Below are positions 1 through 5,065 of a DNA stretch of 5,065 bases, piece after piece (position 1 is the stretch's first letter; each line of letters opens with the position of its first letter). The notes under the pieces are model-generated. The model made no database searches, had not been told where the DNA came from, and was given only the letters and a program-made list of their open reading frames with translations. The stretch spans positions 1 to 5,065 of the forward strand of contig CAYJVP010000065.1 in NCBI GenBank assembly GCA_964373615.1, given 5' to 3'. Both the position numbers and the translations under genes were made by a program. Source of the stretch: CAYJVP01 sp964373615 (GTDB lineage Bacteria > Patescibacteriota > Patescibacteriia > UBA9934 > GWF2-40-263).

Positions 1-1
1 G

Positions 2-457
2 CACAAAATAGACCCTGATCCGCGCTATAACAACGTTAAAGTGGCGAAGTTCATCAATCACATCATGGAGCGGGGCAAAAAATCCGTGGCGCAGGCGATT
101 GTGTACGACGCCTTTGACCATATCAAGGAAGCCATGAAGACCGAGCCGCGGCAGGTTTTTGACGCCGCAATAAAAAATGTCACCCCCCTCCTGGAAGTCA
201 AAAGCCGCCGCATCGGCGGCGCCAATTACCAGGTGCCGCTGGAGGTCGTGGAGCCGCGCCGGACCACTTTGAGCATGCGCTGGCTCATCGCGGCTGCCCG
301 CGCTAAAAAAGGCAAACCCATGGCCATTCGTCTCGCGGAGGAAATCATGGCCGCCCACAAGAATGAGGGCGCGGCTGTTAAAAAGAAAGAAGATACGCAC
401 CGGATGGCCGAGGCGAACAGGGCGTTCGCGCATTTTGCGAGGTTTCAGAGAAGGTGA
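2..457 (+). CDS. rpsG: 30S ribosomal protein S7, 5'-truncated by the window edge
   Basis: S7 is a primary 16S rRNA-binding protein that nucleates assembly of the 30S head and lies near the mRNA exit channel and E site. The open frame runs from the left edge without a stop, and the residues before the GTG at 41 already match S7 (HKIDPDPRYNNVKVAKF), so that GTG is an internal valine and not the start. Only about 10 to 13 N-terminal residues seem to be missing. Family hallmarks are the FINHIMERGKKS segment, the KSRRIGGANYQVPLEV rRNA-binding segment, RWLIAAARAKKGK, and the C-terminal HRMAEANRAFAHF. The protein ends HFARFQRR, slightly longer than the common AFAHFRW-type ending; the last codons lie next to the downstream repeat and may have been remodelled by it. 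The TGA stop at 455-457 falls inside a small inverted repeat. The gene is followed by fusA, as in the conserved str operon (rpsL-rpsG-fusA-tuf). Confidence 0.97.
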   Translation, partial: HKIDPDPRYNNVKVAKFINHIMERGKKSVAQAIVYDAFDHIKEAMKTEPRQVFDAAIKNVTPLLEVKSRRIGGANYQVPLEVVEPRRTTLSMRWLIAAARAKKGKPMAIRLAEEIMAAHKNEGAAVKKKEDTHRMAEANRAFAHFARFQRR

Positions 458-471
458 CGCCTTTGGCGTCA
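455..471 (+). other. Small hairpin overlapping the rpsG stop codon
   Basis: TGACGCC (455-461) and GGCGTCA (465-471) form a perfect 7-bp stem closed by a TTT loop. The rpsG TGA stop is the first three bases of the left arm. The right arm shares its last four bases with the left end of the dispersed repeat, so three hairpins stand nearly end to end from 455 to 523. No T run follows, so intrinsic termination is unlikely. It may be the target context of the repeat insertion or part of a longer form of the repeat. Confidence 0.5.
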
Positions 472-526
472 TTCCCGCGAAAGCGGGAATCTATTAAGAA
501 TGGATCCCCGCCTACGCGGGGATGAC
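468..526. repeat. Dispersed palindromic repeat (dRS3/REP-like) in the rpsG-fusA spacer
   Basis: The element holds two perfect 8-bp-stem hairpins. The first (471-490) is ATTCCCGC, a GAAA loop, then GCGGGAAT. The second (504-523) is ATCCCCGC, a CTAC loop, then GCGGGGAT. The outer ends are also inverted repeats: GTCATTCCCGC at 468-478 pairs with GCGGGGATGAC at 516-526, with a single G-T wobble. The first hairpin fits the ATTCCC-N8-GGGAAT pattern known as dRS3 in Neisseria. The whole unit resembles a repeat scattered through many bacterial genomes, whose spurious reverse translation reads HPRVGGDPFLIDSRFRGND. No transposase is present, so it would be non-autonomous (MITE- or REP-like). Neither hairpin is followed by a T tract, so it is not an obvious terminator. 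Only one copy lies in the window, so its repeated nature rests on recognition of the family. Confidence 0.8.
518..522 (+). promoter_or_regulatory. Shine-Dalgarno-like GGGGA of fusA, inside the repeat
   Basis: GGGGA ends 8 nt before the ATG at 531, a normal Shine-Dalgarno spacing, and no other purine-rich tract lies in the spacer. This is the main reason for preferring the ATG at 531 over the in-frame ATG at 522, which would sit directly on the GGGG with no spacing. The motif is also the right arm of the second repeat hairpin (504-523), so it would be base-paired in the folded mRNA. Confidence 0.5.
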
Positions 527-530
527 ATAT

Positions 531-2612
<2,082 letters not shown>

Positions 2613-3149
2613 TCAACGGACGTAGAGCCGTATGTCTTCCTGTACCTGCGTTGGCTGCCAGGCGGGAAATGCGAAATAATTTGAGACAATCCGGGCTCCT
2701 GGGCGCAGTTCGCTCCGGAGTTTTTGTTCGAGTTTTTTCATGCTAAAGGAGATTTGAAAGAGAAAAATAACGCTCGCGTTGGATACATTCGTTTTCCAAA
2801 AATTTTCCCGTGTAAATCTTACGCGATCGCCGATGCCGAGCTCTTTGGCTCGCGCATTCGACTGGTTCACGAGCCACGGATCGATTTCGATGCCGATGCC
2901 GCGGCAATGGGCGTCTTGGACTGCCTCAAAGATGATCCGTCCATCTCCGGAGCCGAGATCATACACGACGTCATTTGGTTTGAGCTTCGCAAGCTCGATC
3001 ATTTTTTTCACGGTTTCCGGGCGTGACGGCACGTAGGGGCCTCCGCGGTGAAATGTTGGCTTGGCCTGCCCGTACAACCACCAGACAACGCCGATGGTGA
3101 AGGCGATGAGGAGAACGAGGAAGAGGACGAGGAGGTACAGAGAAGGCAT
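2613..3149 (-). CDS. Membrane-anchored class I SAM-dependent methyltransferase, FAM173-like
   Basis: This 178-residue protein is predicted to transfer a methyl group from S-adenosylmethionine, probably to a protein lysine at the membrane. Residues 4-26 are a strongly hydrophobic segment (LYLLVLFLVLLIAF and onward), a likely single membrane anchor. The catalytic domain follows: PYVPSRPETVKKMI (38-51), SAM-binding motif I DLGSGDG (64-70), the acidic post-I loop GIEIDPWL (86-93), FWKTN (117-121) and FAFPAW (159-164). The order DLGSGDGRI, G-x-E-I-x-x-WL, FWKT, then FPxW, with an N-terminal hydrophobic segment, resembles the eukaryotic FAM173 lysine methyltransferases ATPSCKMT (ATP synthase subunit c) and ANTKMT (adenine nucleotide translocase). 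The substrate here is unknown. The ATG at 3149 fits the anchor and promoter; the open frame continues upstream but would overlap the divergent transporter gene. There is no Shine-Dalgarno sequence. Its TGA stop touches the fusA stop. Confidence 0.85.
   Translation of the reverse strand: MPSLYLLVLFLVLLIAFTIGVVWWLYGQAKPTFHRGGPYVPSRPETVKKMIELAKLKPNDVVYDLGSGDGRIIFEAVQDAHCRGIGIEIDPWLVNQSNARAKELGIGDRVRFTRENFWKTNVSNASVIFLFQISFSMKKLEQKLRSELRPGARIVSNYFAFPAWQPTQVQEDIRLYVR
2696..2728 (+). terminator. Intrinsic terminator for rpsG-fusA, embedded in the convergent methyltransferase gene
   Basis: CTCCTGGGCG (2696-2705) and CGCTCCGGAG (2711-2720) form a 10-position stem with one mismatch and one G-T wobble, closed by a 5-nt CAGTT loop. 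TTTTTGTT follows immediately (2721-2728), with another T6 run at 2733-2738. This is a textbook intrinsic terminator on the plus strand, 83 nt past the fusA stop. It lies antisense to the methyltransferase codons for KKLEQKLRSELRPG, the lysine codons supplying the T runs. The position is right for ending the fusA transcript, as no intergenic DNA is available for a terminator. Confidence 0.65.
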
Positions 3150-3159
3150 AACGCGTTTT

Positions 3160-3168
3160 AGTATAGCA
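3160..3168 (-). promoter_or_regulatory. Extended -10 promoter of the methyltransferase gene
   Basis: On the minus strand the bases read TGC-TATACT, an extended -10 element (TGn plus a 5/6 match to TATAAT). Only a weak TTG-containing -35 candidate (TTGGAT, complement of 3181-3186) lies 15 bp upstream. Ten bases separate the -10 from the ATG at 3149, so transcription should start about 0-5 nt before the ATG and the mRNA should be leaderless or nearly so. This agrees with the absence of a Shine-Dalgarno sequence. Confidence 0.6.
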
Positions 3169-3191
3169 CGCTCCCAAGCGATCCAATTGAG

Positions 3192-3200
3192 TGATACAAT
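3192..3200 (+). promoter_or_regulatory. Extended -10 promoter of the ABC transporter gene
   Basis: TGA-TACAAT is an extended -10 element (TGn plus a 5/6 match to TATAAT). No good -35 box lies 16-18 bp upstream, which is typical of extended -10 promoters. Nine bases separate it from the ATG at 3210, so the predicted transcription start is within a few bases of the start codon. It mirrors the minus-strand promoter at 3160-3168 in the same 60-bp region. Confidence 0.6.
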
Positions 3201-3209
3201 AGTCGCATT

Positions 3210-4967
3210 ATGACGAATGCTTGGGCCGTTCTTGGTGTCTTTTGGCAACACGCGCGCCGCTACAAGGGACGCATGGTTGCTATTGTCATCGCGACGCTCA
3301 TTGCCGTTGGTGTGGATGTCGTAGCGCCATGGTATCTCAAAGAATTGATCGACGGTTTCAGCGACCCCGGACCAAAAGAGACCGTGGTTCTTGGGCTCAT
3401 GGCCGCCCTGTTTGGTTTGGCGATTTGTCGCGTTGTTGGCTGGATCGGTTGGCGAGCGATCGGGTTTGTGACATGCGATTTTCAACCACGCGTCATGGCT
3501 GATTTACAGCAGACGTCTTTGAATTATTTGCTTGGTCACTCCTACGCGTTTTTTGCGAACAATTTTGCCGGGTCACTTGTCCGAAAGGTCCATCGGTTGG
3601 GCCGTGCTTTTGAAACGTTTGCCGATGAAATCCAGTTTCGATTTATTCCGATTATCATTGCGGTCGCGGGGACCGTGGTTGGGCTTTGGTTGCGGTTTCC
3701 GCCGCTCGCTTTTGTGTTTGTTGCCTGGATTATCTTGTACATTTTTTTTATTTACCTTGCAGCCCGCTGGACCATTGCGATGGATATCAAACGCGCTGAA
3801 GCCGACTCAGAGTCTACAGGAACGATTTCAGACATTGTGACAAATGCCGTGACCGTTGGATTATTTTCCGGACGAGGTTTCGAAATGAGGAAATACACCG
3901 AGGTGCTGACACGGTGGTGGAAGCTGCAGCGTGCGAGCTGGGGGCGGGGAGAGTGGACGTTTACGATTCAGGGGGCGCTTTCCATTGTCATTGAAATTGG
4001 ACTGATGTACGTCGGAATTCGAGAGTGGCAAAAGGGCGTGTTGACGGGCGGAGATTTGGTTTTGATCCAAACATATCTTGCCGTTGTTTTCCGCCAGCTT
4101 TGGGACATGAGCCGCGGTTTCCGTCACATCAGCGAAAGTATCGCCGACGCAAAAGAAATGGTGGCGATTCTCAAGACGCCGCACGAGGTTGCGGACCGCT
4201 CTCGGCCGAAGGAGTTCTCCATCTCACGCGGCAAGATTGAGTTTAAACAAGTTTCTTTTTCCTTTCACAAAACGCGTCGCGTTTTGGAGCGCTTCGACTT
4301 GATCATAAAGGGAGGCGAGAAAGTTGCCCTTGTTGGTCCATCCGGTGCGGGCAAGTCGACGATCACAAAACTTCTTTTTCGCTTCTACGATGTGGATGAT
4401 GGCCACATCTTCATTGACGGTCAGGATGTTTCCTGCGTGCGCCAGGATGTGCTTCGGGACACGATTTCATTCGTCCCGCAAGATCCAATTCTTTTCCATC
4501 GCACCTTGAAGGAAAACATCGGATACGGCAGGCGCGGCGCTTCCGACGCCGAGATTATGGAGGCGGCGAAGCAGGCGCACTGTCATGAGTTCATTGTCAA
4601 TTTGCCGAATCAGTATGAAACGTATGTTGGCGAACGTGGCATCAAACTCTCCGGGGGTGAGCGCCAGCGCGTGGCCATTGCGCGAGCAATTTTGAAAAAC
4701 GCCCCCATCCTCGTTCTTGATGAAGCGACCTCAAGTCTTGACTCGGAGTCCGAGGCGCTCATTCAGGATGCGCTACGCGAGCTCATGAAAGGTAAAACCG
4801 TCGTGGTGATCGCTCACCGTCTCTCCACGATCATGAACATGGATCGCATTGTCGTGCTCGAGCAGGGGCAGATCGTGGACATAGGCACGCATGAAGAGTT
4901 GTTACAGCGCGCAGGGACGTATCAAAAACTTTGGCAGATTCAAGCGGGCGGGTTTTTGGCCGAATGA
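3210..4967 (+). CDS. ABC transporter half-transporter, fused membrane and ATPase domains (MsbA/MdlB-like, ABCB type)
   Basis: This 585-residue protein is a typical exporter half-transporter that should act as a dimer in the inner membrane, using ATP to move a hydrophobic or amphipathic substrate that the sequence does not reveal. Six hydrophobic spans lie at about 22-44, 57-80, 145-163, 165-185, 252-270 and 280-300. The nucleotide-binding domain (about 341-580) has Walker A GPSGAGKST (376-384), Q-loop Gln424 (VPQDPILF), signature LSGGERQ (480-486), Walker B ILVLDEA (500-506) with catalytic Glu505, a D-loop (SSLDSES) and switch His536 (IAHRLSTI). All catalytic residues are present, so it should be an active ATPase. 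Homodimerisation is likely unless a partner gene lies outside the window; no second half-transporter is adjacent here. The ATG at 3210 has no Shine-Dalgarno sequence, but an extended -10 lies just upstream. It is divergent from the methyltransferase gene. Half-transporters of this kind are common in Patescibacteria. Confidence 0.95.
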   Translation: MTNAWAVLGVFWQHARRYKGRMVAIVIATLIAVGVDVVAPWYLKELIDGFSDPGPKETVVLGLMAALFGLAICRVVGWIGWRAIGFVTCDFQPRVMADLQQTSLNYLLGHSYAFFANNFAGSLVRKVHRLGRAFETFADEIQFRFIPIIIAVAGTVVGLWLRFPPLAFVFVAWIILYIFFIYLAARWTIAMDIKRAEADSESTGTISDIVTNAVTVGLFSGRGFEMRKYTEVLTRWWKLQRASWGRGEWTFTIQGALSIVIEIGLMYVGIREWQKGVLTGGDLVLIQTYLAVVFRQLWDMSRGFRHISESIADAKEMVAILKTPHEVADRSRPKEFSISRGKIEFKQVSFSFHKTRRVLERFDLIIKGGEKVALVGPSGAGKSTITKLLFRFYDVDDGHIFIDGQDVSCVRQDVLRDTISFVPQDPILFHRTLKENIGYGRRGASDAEIMEAAKQAHCHEFIVNLPNQYETYVGERGIKLSGGERQRVAIARAILKNAPILVLDEATSSLDSESEALIQDALRELMKGKTVVVIAHRLSTIMNMDRIVVLEQGQIVDIGTHEELLQRAGTYQKLWQIQAGGFLAE

Positions 4968-4972
4968 GCGGC

Positions 4973-5001
4973 TTGACAGGGATGTCTGGATTTCGCAAGA
5001 T
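4973..5001 (+). promoter_or_regulatory. Candidate sigma70-type promoter of the right-edge gene
   Basis: A perfect TTGACA -35 hexamer (4973-4978) is followed after exactly 17 bp by CAAGAT (4996-5001), a weak 3/6 match to the -10 consensus. It starts 5 bases after the ABC transporter stop. The -10 ends 11 nt before the ATG at 5013, again implying a very short or absent 5' leader. The poor -10 limits confidence. Confidence 0.45.
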
Positions 5002-5012
5002 AGCGGCGCTCT

Positions 5013-5065
5013 ATGGATAAGCATTTCAAACGCATTTTAAACCTCGTGCGGCGCACCGGCGACCG
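5013..5065 (+). CDS. Start of an unidentified gene, 3'-truncated by the window edge
   Basis: An ATG at 5013 opens a frame with no stop up to the window edge (17 full codons, MDKHFKRILNLVRRTGD, then a partial codon). The peptide is basic and looks like an amphipathic N-terminal helix rather than a signal peptide. From memory, xxILNLVxxTGDR-type starts occur in small hypothetical proteins of Patescibacteria, but I cannot assign a family or function from so short a piece. The gene lies 45 bp after the transporter stop on the same strand, with a candidate promoter in that gap and no Shine-Dalgarno sequence, so it may be transcribed on its own or read through from the transporter gene. Confidence 0.5.
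   Translation, partial: MDKHFKRILNLVRRTGD

Noticed and set aside
41..43. GTG at 41 as the start of rpsG
   Set aside because: The frame remains open to the left edge and the residues before it match S7, so this codon is an internal valine.
471..523. Spacer hairpins as a CRISPR array or as an intrinsic terminator between rpsG and fusA
   Set aside because: There are only two unequal hairpins with no unique-spacer periodicity, and neither is followed by a T run.
3169..3180. CGCT-CCCA-AGCG inverted repeat between the divergent promoters as an operator
   Set aside because: The arms are only 4 bp, a size expected by chance, and no regulator gene is adjacent.
3150..3485. Upstream extension of the methyltransferase frame (start at 3485)
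   Set aside because: The extension would run through both promoters and antisense to the transporter start. The added residues look random, whereas starting at 3149 places the membrane anchor at the N-terminus.
4959..4972. GCCG-loop-CGGC hairpin across the ABC transporter stop as a terminator
   Set aside because: The stem is only 4 bp and no T tract follows on either strand at the right place.

Overview
The window looks like a housekeeping stretch of a bacterial chromosome of moderate GC content, most likely from the Candidate Phyla Radiation (Patescibacteria, perhaps Parcubacteria-like). That placement is an inference from protein style (the ribosomal protein S7 and EF-G sequences and the CPR-like ABC half-transporter), the tight gene packing and the lack of Shine-Dalgarno sequences at the non-operon starts. 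No marker here fixes the phylum. TGA is used as a normal stop, so the UGA-glycine recoding known from SR1/Gracilibacteria is not in use.

Layout. (1) Bases 1-457 hold rpsG (ribosomal protein S7), missing only its first residues off the left edge. (2) Bases 458-530 form the rpsG-fusA spacer, made almost entirely of a dispersed, hairpin-forming repeat whose right end supplies the Shine-Dalgarno-like GGGGA for fusA. (3) Bases 531-2612 are fusA (elongation factor G), complete with every GTPase motif. The rpsG-fusA pair is the core of the str operon, but tuf does not follow. (4) Bases 2613-3149, on the minus strand, encode a 178-residue membrane-anchored class I methyltransferase resembling the FAM173 (ATPSCKMT/ANTKMT) protein-lysine methyltransferases. 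Its stop codon abuts the fusA stop with no base between them (TGA|TCA). An intrinsic terminator for each gene appears to lie inside the coding sequence of the other. (5) Bases 3150-3209 are a 60-bp divergent promoter region with an extended -10 element on each strand, each 9-10 nt from its ATG, which predicts leaderless or nearly leaderless mRNAs. (6) Bases 3210-4967 encode a complete ABCB-type half-transporter (six predicted membrane spans plus one ATPase domain). (7) After a 45-bp gap with a perfect TTGACA -35 box, a further plus-strand gene starts at 5013 and runs off the right edge.

How the genes work together. rpsG and fusA serve translation and are probably cotranscribed. The methyltransferase and the ABC transporter are divergently transcribed membrane proteins; nothing beyond position links their functions. 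I see no defence system, CRISPR array, tRNA, rRNA or mobile-element gene. The unusual content is in gene boundaries: a repeat recruited as a translation start region, convergent genes with zero spacing and terminators embedded in coding sequence, and a series of starts that look leaderless.
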